A program made the position numbers and the translations under genes. From positions 124,001 through 188,000 of the forward strand of contig NZ_NMVP01000037.1 in NCBI RefSeq assembly GCF_002250705.1: 64,000 nt of DNA, read 5' to 3'. Under the pieces are notes generated by a model that made no database searches, was not told where the DNA came from, and saw only the letters and a program-made list of their open reading frames with translations. Below are positions 31,359 through 41,185 of this stretch, one piece after another (position 1 is the stretch's first letter; every line of letters begins with the position of its first letter). This stretch comes from Enemella evansiae (lineage in GTDB: Bacteria; Actinomycetota; Actinomycetes; Propionibacteriales; Propionibacteriaceae).

Positions 31359-32066
31359 TCAGTCGGCGCCGAGGTAGGTGCGCTTCACCCGGTCGTCGGT
31401 GAGCAGGGCACGGCCGGTGTCGGAGAACATGATCGACCCCACCTCGAGCACGTAGCCGAAATCGGCCAGGGCCAGCGCCGCCTGGGCGTTCTGCTCCACC
31501 AGCAGGATCGTCACGCCCTCGGACTGCAGTTCGGCGATGGTGGTCATGATCGTCTGGGTCATGATCGGCGACAGGCCCATCGACGGTTCGTCCAGCATCA
31601 GCAGCCGGGGCCGGCTCATCATCGCCCGGCCGATCGCCAGCATCTGCTGCTCACCACCGGAGAACAGGCCGGCCGGCTGGTTGCGCCGCTGGCCGAGCAC
31701 CTCGAACAGGTCGTAGACCCGCTGGATGTCCTTGCGCAGATTGGCGGTGTCCTTGCGGGCGAAGGCGCCGAGCATCAGGTTGTCCTCGACGCTCATCCGC
31801 GGGAACAGCCGCCGGCCCTCCGGCGACTGCGCGATCCCGCGGGTGACCACCTGATGCGCTGGTACCCCGTCCAGTCGCTTGCCCTCGAACCAGATCTCGC
31901 CGGCGACCGGCTTGATCAGCCCGGAGATGGTCCGCAGGGTGGTCGTCTTGCCGGCACCGTTGGTACCGAGCAGGGAGACGATCTGGCCCTCGTCGACGGA
32001 GAACGAGATGCCCTTGACCGCCTTCACCCGCCCGTAGGCGACCTCCAGGTCCTTGACCTCAAGCAT
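31359..32066 (-). CDS. livF: Branched-chain amino acid ABC transporter ATPase LivF
   Basis: A 235-residue ABC ATPase with Walker A GTNGAGKTTTL, signature FSGGEQQML and Walker B LLMLDEPSMGLSP. The N-terminus (MLEVKDLEVAYGRVKAVKGI) is LivF-like. It forms the nucleotide-binding pair with LivG. It overlaps livG by 8 bases and is the last gene of the livJHMGF operon. Confidence 0.93.
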   Translation of the reverse strand: MLEVKDLEVAYGRVKAVKGISFSVDEGQIVSLLGTNGAGKTTTLRTISGLIKPVAGEIWFEGKRLDGVPAHQVVTRGIAQSPEGRRLFPRMSVEDNLMLGAFARKDTANLRKDIQRVYDLFEVLGQRRNQPAGLFSGGEQQMLAIGRAMMSRPRLLMLDEPSMGLSPIMTQTIMTTIAELQSEGVTILLVEQNAQAALALADFGYVLEVGSIMFSDTGRALLTDDRVKRTYLGAD

Positions 32067-32994
32067 CCCGCTCCCCTTCCCGGTGCGCGCCCGAATGCCG
32101 CTGCTGATCGGTCTCCTCCTGCTGCTGGGGAACCGGATCGTCGGGCGGCACGAGCCCCTCCTCCGCCAGGCTCTCCTCCAGGTTCTCGGCCGAACCGATG
32201 TAGGCCTCGATCACCCGCGGATCGGACTGCACCTCGTGCGCGGTCCCCTCCACCAGCACCTCGCCACGGACCAGGCAGCAGACCCGGTCGCAGAGGTTGA
32301 AGATGAACCGCATGTCGTGCTCGATCACCAGCACCGCCAGCCCGAGGTCGCGGATCTTGAAGATCAGCTCCTCCGCCTGCCGGGTCTCCTGCGGGTTCAT
32401 GCCGGCGGTCGGCTCGTCGAGCAACAGCAGCTTGGGATCGGTGGCCAGCGCCCGCGCGATCTCCAGCCGCCGCTGGTCACCGTAGGACAGGTTGCGCGAC
32501 AGCGAATCGGCGACCTTCCCCAGGCCGACGAACTCGAGCAGTTCGTGTGCCCGCTCCCGGGTCTCCCGCTCCTCCCGCCGGTGCCGCGGCAGCCGCAGGA
32601 TCGCGTCCATCGCATTGGCCCGGGTCCGCGAGTAGCGGCCCACCATGACGTTCTCCAGCGCGGTCATGTTGTGGAACAGCCGGATGTTCTGGAAGGTACG
32701 CGCCATCCCCGCCATCACCACCTTGCGTGGCTTCGGCGGCAGCACCGAACCGTTGAACATCACCCGCCCACTGGTCGGCTGGTAGAGCCCGGTGAGGCAG
32801 TTGAAGAAAGTGGTCTTGCCGGCCCCGTTGGGACCGATCAGGCCCATGATCTCGCCGTTGTGCACCTTCAGGTCGACCTTGTTGACCGCGGTCAGACCGC
32901 CGAACTGCATGGTCACCTGCTCGGCCGAGAGCAACACCTCGGCATTGCTCAGATCCGGCCGCTCGGGCCGCTCGCTCTGGATGGCGGTGCTCAT
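32059..32994 (-). CDS. livG: Branched-chain amino acid ABC transporter ATPase LivG
   Basis: A 311-residue ABC ATPase: Walker A GPNGAGKTTFFN, signature NLSYGDQRRLE, Walker B LLLLDEPTAGMNP, and the LivG-type C-terminal extension (GTAHEVQSDPRVIEAYIGSA). A polar tail of about 45 residues follows the usual end. It overlaps livM by 4 bases and livF by 8. Confidence 0.93.
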   Translation of the reverse strand: MSTAIQSERPERPDLSNAEVLLSAEQVTMQFGGLTAVNKVDLKVHNGEIMGLIGPNGAGKTTFFNCLTGLYQPTSGRVMFNGSVLPPKPRKVVMAGMARTFQNIRLFHNMTALENVMVGRYSRTRANAMDAILRLPRHRREERETRERAHELLEFVGLGKVADSLSRNLSYGDQRRLEIARALATDPKLLLLDEPTAGMNPQETRQAEELIFKIRDLGLAVLVIEHDMRFIFNLCDRVCCLVRGEVLVEGTAHEVQSDPRVIEAYIGSAENLEESLAEEGLVPPDDPVPQQQEETDQQRHSGAHREGERDA

Positions 32995-34708
32995 GCCGAC
33001 GCTCCCTTCGCAGCCTGTCCGGACCTGTCGTCGTCGTTCACGGTGGCGGCGGCCTCGGCCGCCTCCTCCTCGGCGTCATGGAACTCCAGCTGCCGCCGGC
33101 TGTCCGGGACCAGACCCTCGGGCCGGAAGCGCATCATCACGACCAGCAGCAACCCGAAGGCCAGCAACCGGTAATCGCTGACCACACGCAACTTCTCGGG
33201 CAGCAGCTTGAGGATGGTGGCACCGGCCAGCACGCCGACGATGGTGCCCATACCGCCCAGCACCACCGCGGCCAGCAGGAACGCCGACTCCAGGAAGATG
33301 TACTGGTCGGGGGTGACCGAGACGTCGGCATGTGCCTTCACCGAACCGGCCACGCCGGCCAGGAAGGCGCCGCCGGCGAAGGCCAGCAGCTTCAGCCCGA
33401 AGGTGTTCACACCCATCGCCTCGGCGGCCTTCTCGTCCTCGCGGATCGCGACCCAACCGCGCCCGATCCGGGACCGGTTGAGGTTGGCGAACACCAGGAT
33501 GATCAGTGCCAGCACCAGCAGCATCAGCCAGTAGTAGTTGGCGAAGCGGCCGATCTCCACCCCCAGGATGGTGTGCGGCTCGCCGAAGTCGAAGCCGCCC
33601 AGCTGGAGGTCGGGGATGTTGGGGATGCCGTTCGAGCCGTTGATGATGTTCGGCCCGTCGTTGCCGTCCAGGTTGAGCATCGCCAACCGGAAGATCTCAC
33701 CGAAGGCCAGCGTCACGATCGCCAGATAGTCACCGGAGACGCGCAGGGTCGGCGAACCGATGATCAGACCCAGCACCGCCGAGACACAGCCCGCGATCAG
33801 CACCACCACGATGAACGGCGGCTTCCAGGCGAAGAAGGTCGCGAACGCCGACTTCGACAGCACCGCCGCGGTGAACGCGCCGGCACCGAGGAAGGCGATG
33901 TAGCCGAGGTCGAGCAGACCGGCCAGACCGACCACGATGTTCAACCCGAGCGCGGTCGCGGCGAAGATCAGCACCTGCTGGGCGACCGACATGTTGGCAT
34001 CCGAGCCGTCCTGGGTGAACGGCAGCGCGAACGCCACCACGAAGGCCGACAGCACCAGCACCTGCCGGTTCTCCCGGGCGGCCCGGGACAGCCAGCCGGA
34101 GATCCCGCTGCGGACCAGCACCATCAGCACCGCGAACACGAAGACGATGAACAGCACGAAGCTGCCGCCGTCGCTGAGGCTCAGGCCGTACGCCGTGCCG
34201 GCGAGTCCGGCGGCGAGCAGCAGCACGATCGCCACGATCTGCAACCAGTGCGGACTCTTCAGCCGATCCAGGGTGGCATCGGCGCCCCCGGGCAGCAGCC
34301 GGGTGCCGGCGAACGCGATCAGCGCGGCGACCAGCGCCACATAGGCACCGGGCTCCAGGTTGATCAGACCGCCGAGCTCCAGCGCGATCGCCAGGATGGT
34401 GACGATCACGAAGACCAGGCCTCCGGTGGCGGCGGCCTTCGCGGCCCGGTACCAGTCGATCCGGGTCAGGGCGGCCACCCGGTTCCGCAGCAGCGAACCG
34501 ATCAGGCTGACCAGCACGATGACACCGAGGGCCAGGAACAGGAACTGCAGGATCGACGGCCCACCCCAGTAGGTCATGTCGTCCAGCGCGTCCGCACCGT
34601 AGGCCCACTTGAGGTAGGGGGCGATGATCATCAGCACGGCACCGACCATGGCGACGATCCGGCCCGTGCCCTGCAGGCGTTCCTGCTGTTCGGGCTTGAT
34701 GAGCGACT

Positions 34709-34712
<4 letters not shown>
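32991..34712 (-). CDS. livM: Branched-chain amino acid ABC transporter permease LivM (long form)
   Basis: A 573-residue permease. The C-terminal 320 residues are the standard LivM core: ALGLNIVVGLAGLLDLGYIA, SPTLRVSGDYLAIVTLAFGE, and the EAA-like loop GRGWVAIREDEKAAEAMGVN. It is preceded by about 240 extra residues with five or six additional hydrophobic helices (e.g. RIVAMVGAVLMIIAPYLKWA), and followed by an acidic tail. Long LivM forms occur in actinobacteria; the role of the extra helices is unknown. The ATG at 34712 overlaps the livH stop by 4 bases. Confidence 0.92.
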
Positions 34713-35650
<938 letters not shown>

Positions 35651-35681
35651 GGAGAGCTACTCACTCCTTCCGGCCAGCCGG

Positions 35682-35777
35682 AAGGGGCGGGGAGGATCAC
35701 TCCCCGCCCCTTGCACGGTCCGACTCGAGGGCGGTCGGGCTCTGCTCGGCCGCGTTGCCGGCCGAGGGTCAGAGCCC
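35682..35777. terminator. Two strong hairpins in the livJ-livH gap
   Basis: A perfect 12-bp stem (35682-35693 with 35701-35712) and a two-tier stem (35737-35752 with 35759-35766 and 35770-35777; 8+8 bp with a 3-base bulge). The second lies just after the livJ stop. Reading on the minus strand they follow livJ, so they probably act as partial terminators or mRNA end-protectors that keep binding protein levels above permease levels. Confidence 0.7.
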
Positions 35778-35785
35778 GCTGGCCG

Positions 35786-37003
35786 TTACTTGAAGTCCTC
35801 GGTCTTGTCGGCGGTCCACTCGCCGCCGCTGACCTTGTAGACGGTCAGCACACGGGCGGTGGAATCGCCCCACTGGTCGAAGGCGACCTTGCCGGTCGCA
35901 CCCTGGAAGTCGACCTTGCCGACGGCGGCGATGGTGTCCTTGCGGGCGGACTTGGCGTCCTGTGCGGAGGCCAGCGAGGTCTTCAGACCTTGGATGATGG
36001 CGTTCGCGGCATCGTAGGAGTACGCACCGTAGGCACCGTAGGGATCGGAGTAGCCACCGGCCTTGTAGGCGTCGACGAACTTCTTCGCCGACTCCAGCTT
36101 CTCGGTCGGCGCGCCGACCGAGGTGGCCAGGTCACCGTTGGAGTTCGGGCCGGCGAGCTGGATGTACTTCGGGTCGTAGATGCCGTCGCCACCCATCAGC
36201 GGCACGTTCAGCCCGGCGCCCTTCATCTGCTGCGACAGCGGCCCGGCCTGCGGGTACTCGCCGCCGTAGTAGACGGCCTTCGGGTTGGAGGCCTTCACCT
36301 TGGAGATGACCGCGGAGAAGTCCTTGTCGTCGGGGTTGATCGTCTCGGCGGTGGTGACCTTGCCGCCCCCGGCGGTGAACGCCTCGCTGAAGGCGGAGAC
36401 CAGGCCCTGGCCGTACGCCTTCTTGTCGTGGATGGTGGCGACTTCCTTGATGCCGGAATCCAGCAGGTACTTGGCCGCGAACGGGCCCTGGATGGCGTCG
36501 GTGGTGCAGGTGCGGAAGTAGTTGTCGTAGGTCCGCTTCGGGTTGGCCAGGTCGGCGCCCTTGGTGAGCGTCGGGTTGGTGTTCGCCGGCGAGATCAGGG
36601 TGACGTTGGCCGACTGGAAGATCGGCTGCACCGCCTGACCGACCGAGGAGTTCAGCGGGCCGACCGCGCCGACGACCTCGTCGTCGCTGGTCAGCTTGGT
36701 GGCGGCGTTCTTGCCGGTGTCCGGCTTGCCCTCGTCGTCCTCGGCGACCAGCTCGAGCTTCCAGCCCGGGATGGTGTTGTTGGCGTTGGCCTCCTTGATC
36801 GCGAGGTCCACCGAGTTCCTGATGCCGATGCCCAGCGGGGACAGGTCACCCGAGAGCGGAGCCACCACACCGATCTTGGCGGTCTTGGTGCCACCGCCAC
36901 CCGACCCGCCGCCGCTGCCGCTCTCGGCGCGGCTGCCGCACGCGGTGACGGCCAGCGAGGCCGCGAGCAGGGATGCCCCTGCGATCATCATCCGACGGTT
37001 CAC
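35786..37003 (-). CDS. livJ: Branched-chain amino acid ABC transporter binding lipoprotein LivJ
   Basis: A 405-residue periplasmic-binding-protein-fold lipoprotein. The signal peptide ends in a lipobox (LAASLAVTAC near residues 12-21), followed by a Gly/Ser linker. The Leu/Ile/Val-binding fold begins KIGVVAPLSGDLSPLGIGIR. The GTG at 37003 is the likely start: AGGAGG lies 6 bases upstream, and it precedes NRRMMIAGASLL. First gene of the liv operon. Ligand specificity (branched-chain, aromatic or other amino acids) cannot be read directly. Confidence 0.9.
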   Translation of the reverse strand: MNRRMMIAGASLLAASLAVTACGSRAESGSGGGSGGGGTKTAKIGVVAPLSGDLSPLGIGIRNSVDLAIKEANANNTIPGWKLELVAEDDEGKPDTGKNAATKLTSDDEVVGAVGPLNSSVGQAVQPIFQSANVTLISPANTNPTLTKGADLANPKRTYDNYFRTCTTDAIQGPFAAKYLLDSGIKEVATIHDKKAYGQGLVSAFSEAFTAGGGKVTTAETINPDDKDFSAVISKVKASNPKAVYYGGEYPQAGPLSQQMKGAGLNVPLMGGDGIYDPKYIQLAGPNSNGDLATSVGAPTEKLESAKKFVDAYKAGGYSDPYGAYGAYSYDAANAIIQGLKTSLASAQDAKSARKDTIAAVGKVDFQGATGKVAFDQWGDSTARVLTVYKVSGGEWTADKTEDFK

Positions 37004-37235
37004 GTCTGTCCTCCTGGATCTCGCACCCCGCGACCGTGCGGGGGCATCTCTGTCGAGCCGTGAGAAACAGTAGGTCCCATTTGCGGCCGTCATGCGAGTG
37101 ACAGCACCTTGTTGATACGAGTTCGTTACCAACAGGTACTGATTGTCACAAACGGTGACCCAAACCGATGCGGAATCGTGTCCGTGGCGGGCTTGGCTGA
37201 CGGCCGGAGGCCTAGTAGCCCCCGGCCGTCGACGA

Positions 37236-37898
37236 TCAGCGCTTCTTGTTCTTCTTGGCCAGGTCGATGACGCCCTCGGCGACCTCGCGCATCGACTTGC
37301 GCATGTCCATCGCGCTCTTCTGGATCCAGCGGAAGGCCTCGGGTTCGCTCATCTTGAACTGCTGCTGCAGCAGGCCCTTGGCCTGGTCGACCGCCTTGCG
37401 GGATTCGAGCCGCTCCTCCAGGTCGGTGACCTCGTCCTCGACCGCCCGGATCTCGGCGTACCGGGCCATCGCGATCTCGATCGCGGGCACCACGTCGGAG
37501 GCGTCGAAGGGCTTCACCACATAGGCCATCGCACCGGCCTCGCGGGCCCGCTCGACGAGTTCGCGCTGGCTGAACGCGGTCAGCATCACCACCGGAGCGA
37601 TCCGCTCCTCGGCGATCGTCGAGGCCGCGGTGATGCCGTCCTGCTTGGGCATCTTGACGTCCATCACGACCAGGTCGGGATCGAGCTCGCGGGCCATCTC
37701 GACCGCGGCCTCACCGTCGGCGGCCTCGCCGACGACCTCGTAACCCTGCTCGGTGAGCAGTTCGACGAGGTCGAGCCGGATCAGGGCCTCGTCCTCGGCG
37801 ACCAGGACCCGGGGCTTCGCCTTCCCGGTGGGCGTGTCACCGGCCTTGGCGTCGGTGGCCTGGCTGGGGGCGTCTGGGGTGCTGGTCTTTTCGGTCAC
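37236..37898 (-). CDS. ANTAR-domain response regulator (PdtaR-like)
   Basis: A 220-residue protein. A short disordered N-terminus precedes a receiver domain (PRVLVAEDEALIRLDLVELL; phospho-Asp in LVVMDVKMPKQDG; Lys in YVVKPFDASD). A coiled linker and a C-terminal ANTAR RNA-binding domain follow (LESRKAVDQAKGLLQQQFKM ... EAFRWIQKSAMDMRKSMREV). ANTAR proteins bind paired hairpins in mRNA leaders to block termination. It matches the actinobacterial PdtaR type partnered by a PdtaS kinase, which is not in the window. The start is the GTG at 37898, after GAGGGAG. Confidence 0.92.
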   Translation of the reverse strand: MTEKTSTPDAPSQATDAKAGDTPTGKAKPRVLVAEDEALIRLDLVELLTEQGYEVVGEAADGEAAVEMARELDPDLVVMDVKMPKQDGITAASTIAEERIAPVVMLTAFSQRELVERAREAGAMAYVVKPFDASDVVPAIEIAMARYAEIRAVEDEVTDLEERLESRKAVDQAKGLLQQQFKMSEPEAFRWIQKSAMDMRKSMREVAEGVIDLAKKNKKR

Positions 37899-37987
37899 CA
37901 GACGATTCTCCCTCGCGGGTTCAAGGTTGCGCAAAATATCCGCGTGTGCGCGCCCCGAGCCGAGCCGCTAGAGTGGATCAGCACCTT

Positions 37988-38072
37988 GCCGGGGTGGCGG
38001 AACGGTATACGCGGACGGCTCAAACCCGTCTGGCCTTGATCGGCCTTAGGGGTTCGAATCCCCTCCTCGGTA
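37988..38072 (+). tRNA. tRNA-Leu (CAA anticodon)
   Basis: An 85-base cloverleaf with 7-bp acceptor GCCGGGG/CCTCGGT (two G-U pairs), D-arm, anticodon loop CTCAAAC giving anticodon CAA, a long class II variable arm, and T-arm GGGGTTCGAATCCCC. The discriminator base is A at 38072. The 3' CCA is not encoded (CGA follows). Confidence 0.93.
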
Positions 38073-38082
38073 CGACGAAAGG

Positions 38083-38116
38083 AACAGGCGTACGCCCAGC
38101 TGGGCGTACGCCTGTT
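38083..38116. terminator. 34-bp perfect palindrome: bidirectional terminator between tRNA-Leu and pyk
   Basis: A 17-bp perfect inverted repeat with no separate spacer (arm AACAGGCGTACGCCCAG). It lies 10 bases after the tRNA and 13 bases beyond the 3' end of the convergent pyruvate kinase gene, so it can end transcription from both sides. Confidence 0.8.
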
Positions 38117-38129
38117 GTCGTCCGGTCGC

Positions 38130-39581
38130 TCAGATCTCCCCGTCCCAGTCGGACCGGGTCGTCTCCGACAGCGGCGGCTGGATCCGGTGCACCCGCAGCG
38201 CATTGGTCTTGCCCGGGATGCCGACCGGGGAGCCGGCCACGATCACCACCCGGTCACCGACCGAGATCCGTGCCGACTCGATCAGCGCCTTGTCCACCAG
38301 TTGGACCATTTCATCGGTCGTGTCGACCTCGGGGATGTGGAAGGACTGCACGCCCCAGACCAGGGTCAGCACCTGCCGGGTCTTGTCCTCGGGGGTGAAC
38401 ACCAGGATCGGGATCGAGGCGCGCAGCCGGGCCAGCCGACGGGCGGTGTCACCGGACTTGGTGAAGGCGACCAGATATTTCACACCCAGCCGCTCCCCCA
38501 CCTCGACCGCCGCCTTGGCGATCACACCGCCGGTGGTGTGCGGATCCCAGTCGATGCTGGCGATCCGGTCGGTGCCGGCGGCCTCGGTCTTGGTCACGAT
38601 CCGTGCCATGGTCTGGACCGCGACGACCGGATAGGTGCCCACCGAGGTCTCCCCCGACAGCATCACCGCATCGGCACCGTCGAGCACCGCATTCGCGACA
38701 TCGGAGGCCTCGGCGCGGGTCGGCCGCGGCGCGCTGATCATCGACTCCAGCATCTGGGTGGCGACGATCACCGGCTTGGCCATCCGACGGCAGGTGGTGA
38801 TGATCGTCTTCTGCGCCAGCGGCACATCCTCCAGCGGCAGCTCGACGCCCAGGTCACCGCGGGCCACCATGATCGCGTCGAAGGCATCGACGATCTCGTC
38901 GATGGCGGCCACCGCCTGCGGCTTCTCCACCTTGGCGATCACCGGTACCCGGCGGCCCTCCTCGCGCATCACCTGATGCACGATTTTCACGTCCTCGGCC
39001 GACCGGACGAACGACAGCGCCACCATGTCGAACTCGTTGCGCAGCGCCCAGCGCAGGTCCTCGATGTCCTTCTCGGTCATCGCCGGCACGTTCACCGCGA
39101 CCCCGGGCAGGTTGATGCCCTTGTTGTTGCTGACCGGGCCGCCGACGGTGACCCGGGTGATCACATCGGTAGCGGTCACGCTCTCCGCGCGCAGCTGGAT
39201 CCGGCCGTCGTCGATCAGGATCACATCGCCGGGGCTGACGTCACCGGGCAACCCCTTGAAGGTGGTCGAGCAGCGCGTCGCGTCACCGGGGATGTCGTCG
39301 GTGGTGATGGTGAACCGGTCGCCGTAGGTGAGGGTGACCTGGCCCTCGGCGAACCGGCCCAGCCGGATCTTCGGCCCCTGCAGGTCGGCCAGGATGCCGA
39401 CCGGCCGGCCGACGTGACTGGCCGCCCGGCGCAGGTCGGCCAGATTCCGGGCATGCTCGGAATGGTCGCCGTGGCTCATGTTGAAACGGGCCACGTTCAT
39501 GCCCGCCTCGACGAGTTCTGTCAGTCGCTCCACGCCCGAAGTGGCCGGGCCGAGCGTGCACACAATTTTCGCTCTCCGCAC
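38130..39581 (-). CDS. pyk: Pyruvate kinase
   Basis: A 483-residue pyruvate kinase, the last step of glycolysis (PEP + ADP to pyruvate + ATP). Motifs: RRAKIVCTLGPATSG at the N-terminus, MNVARFNMSHGDHSEH, the catalytic IAKVEKPQAVAAIDEIVDA, GDLGVELPLEDVPLAQK and the ATQMLESMI loop, then the C-terminal allosteric domain. The GTG start at 39581 matches family alignment. The length is normal. Confidence 0.95.
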   Translation of the reverse strand: MRRAKIVCTLGPATSGVERLTELVEAGMNVARFNMSHGDHSEHARNLADLRRAASHVGRPVGILADLQGPKIRLGRFAEGQVTLTYGDRFTITTDDIPGDATRCSTTFKGLPGDVSPGDVILIDDGRIQLRAESVTATDVITRVTVGGPVSNNKGINLPGVAVNVPAMTEKDIEDLRWALRNEFDMVALSFVRSAEDVKIVHQVMREEGRRVPVIAKVEKPQAVAAIDEIVDAFDAIMVARGDLGVELPLEDVPLAQKTIITTCRRMAKPVIVATQMLESMISAPRPTRAEASDVANAVLDGADAVMLSGETSVGTYPVVAVQTMARIVTKTEAAGTDRIASIDWDPHTTGGVIAKAAVEVGERLGVKYLVAFTKSGDTARRLARLRASIPILVFTPEDKTRQVLTLVWGVQSFHIPEVDTTDEMVQLVDKALIESARISVGDRVVIVAGSPVGIPGKTNALRVHRIQPPLSETTRSDWDGEI

Positions 39582-39638
39582 ACCTTCGACCCTATCAACG
39601 CGGTGACCTGTCGGTCAGCCCGCCGACAGGCCCTTGGA

Positions 39639-40568
39639 TCAACTCGCGCGCAGCTGTTCCAACGCGTGGGAAAGATCGTCGGGATAGTCCGACTCGAAGC
39701 TCACGTACTCCCCGGTGCCGGGATGGATGAAGCCGAGGCGTACCGCATGCAACCACTGCCGTTCCAGCCCGAGCCGGGCCGCCAGCTTCGGGTCACCGCC
39801 ATAGGTCGGGTCGCCGACGCAGGGATGCTTGATGGCGGCCATGTGCACCCGGATCTGATGGGTACGCCCGGTCTCCAGATGGATCTCCAGCAGGGTCGCC
39901 GCGACCATCGCCTCGAGCGTCTCGTAGTGGGTCACCGAGTGTCGGCCGGTGGCGGTGATCGCCATCTTCCAGTCCGCCCCGGGATGCCGCCCGATCGGTG
40001 CCTCGATGGTGCCGTCGAAGGGGTCCGGGTGCCCCTGCACGACCGCGTGATAGGTCTTGTCGACGGTGCGGTCCCGGAAGGCCTGTTTGAGCACCGTGTA
40101 CGCCTGCTCGCTCTTGGCCAGCACCATCAGCCCGGAGGTGCCGACGTCCAGCCGCTGCACCACGCCCTGGCGTTCCGGCGCGCCGGAGGTGGAGATCCGG
40201 AACCCGGCCCCGGCCAGGTGCTCGGTGACCGACGGGCCGTCCCAGCCCAGCGAGGGATGCGCGGCGACGCCGACAGGTTTGTCGACCACGACGATGTCGC
40301 GGTCGTCGTGCACGATCCGGACGCCCTCGACGACCTCGGGGGTGACCGGTACGCCGGCGGTCACCTCCGGCAGCAGCACCTCCAGCATCGCCCCGGAGCG
40401 CACCCGGTCGGACTTGCCGACCGGCGTACCGTCCAGGCTGACCTGGCCCTCGCCGGCCAGCTCGGCGACCCGGCTGCGGGACAGGCCGAGCATCCGGGCC
40501 GCGGCCGCGTCGACCCGCTCACCGTCCAGCCCGTCGGGGACCAGCAGGATCCGGGACTGCCCGCTCAT
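39639..40568 (-). CDS. RluD-type 23S rRNA pseudouridine synthase
   Basis: A 309-residue RluA-family pseudouridine synthase. An N-terminal S4 RNA-binding domain (RVDAAAARMLGLSRSRVAEL) precedes the catalytic domain, with QRLDVGTSGLMVLAKSE (catalytic Asp) and the ETGRTHQIRVHMA motif. It sits directly downstream of lspA with a 4-base overlap, the order usual in bacteria (lspA-rluD). Confidence 0.93.
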   Translation of the reverse strand: MSGQSRILLVPDGLDGERVDAAAARMLGLSRSRVAELAGEGQVSLDGTPVGKSDRVRSGAMLEVLLPEVTAGVPVTPEVVEGVRIVHDDRDIVVVDKPVGVAAHPSLGWDGPSVTEHLAGAGFRISTSGAPERQGVVQRLDVGTSGLMVLAKSEQAYTVLKQAFRDRTVDKTYHAVVQGHPDPFDGTIEAPIGRHPGADWKMAITATGRHSVTHYETLEAMVAATLLEIHLETGRTHQIRVHMAAIKHPCVGDPTYGGDPKLAARLGLERQWLHAVRLGFIHPGTGEYVSFESDYPDDLSHALEQLRAS

Positions 40569-41185
40569 CGGACCGGGTCACCCGGCTCGGGATCGGCGCC
40601 GGCGGCGCTGGTCTCGGTCTTGTCGGTCTTGTCGGTCTTGCCGCTCTTGTCTTCGCGGCCCGGTTCCGGCGTACCGTCCATGGCGATCCCGCGGACCACC
40701 CAGATCAGCATGATCAGGATCGCCCCGGAGACCACGCAGACGTCGGCCAGGTTGAAGATCGGCCAGCGCGGCAGCATCAGCATGTCGACCACGTGACCGC
40801 GGCCGAAACCGGGTGGGCGGAAGAGTCGGTCGATCAGGTTGCCGGTGATCCCGGCCACCACCAGACCCAGCCCGATCGCCCAGCCCCGGTGGCGCACCTT
40901 CGGCACCACGAACCAGAGCAGACCGACCAGCACCAGGAAGGCGAGCACGGTGAAGACCGGGGTGAAGCCGGCACCGATGGAGAACGCCGCCCCGGGGTTG
41001 CGGATCAGATAGAGCTGCAGCACCCACCCCAGCAGCGGTTTCGGATCGGCCGGGGCGAGGTACTGGATCGCCAGGATCTTGGTCACCACATCGGCGGCGA
41101 TCCCGATCAGGGCCGCGGTGGTGAAGGTGGCCACCGCGGCGCGGCGGCTGATCACCCGGGCGCGCGGGGCGCTGGATCCGCTCAT
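40565..41185 (-). CDS. lspA: Lipoprotein signal peptidase (signal peptidase II)
   Basis: A 206-residue aspartic membrane peptidase that removes lipoprotein signal peptides. It has four helices. The conserved motifs are VTKILA, RNPGAAFS, GNLIDR with catalytic Asp119, and FNLADV with catalytic Asp148. After the last helix comes a hydrophilic tail with a GKTDKTDKTE repeat, longer than in most homologues. The ATG at 41185 overlaps the upstream stop by 4 bases. Confidence 0.94.
   Translation of the reverse strand: MSGSSAPRARVISRRAAVATFTTAALIGIAADVVTKILAIQYLAPADPKPLLGWVLQLYLIRNPGAAFSIGAGFTPVFTVLAFLVLVGLLWFVVPKVRHRGWAIGLGLVVAGITGNLIDRLFRPPGFGRGHVVDMLMLPRWPIFNLADVCVVSGAILIMLIWVVRGIAMDGTPEPGREDKSGKTDKTDKTETSAAGADPEPGDPVR

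Noticed and set aside
31197..31360. Possible CRISPR array from the regular repeats near livF
   Set aside because: Only two 74-bp tandem copies with no unique spacers, and no cas gene nearby; the units are palindromic REP-like repeats.
30760..31402. Several overlapping open frames of 85-205 codons in the repeat region
   Set aside because: They consist of repeated Arg/Ser/Leu stretches generated by the DNA repeats and lack start signals.
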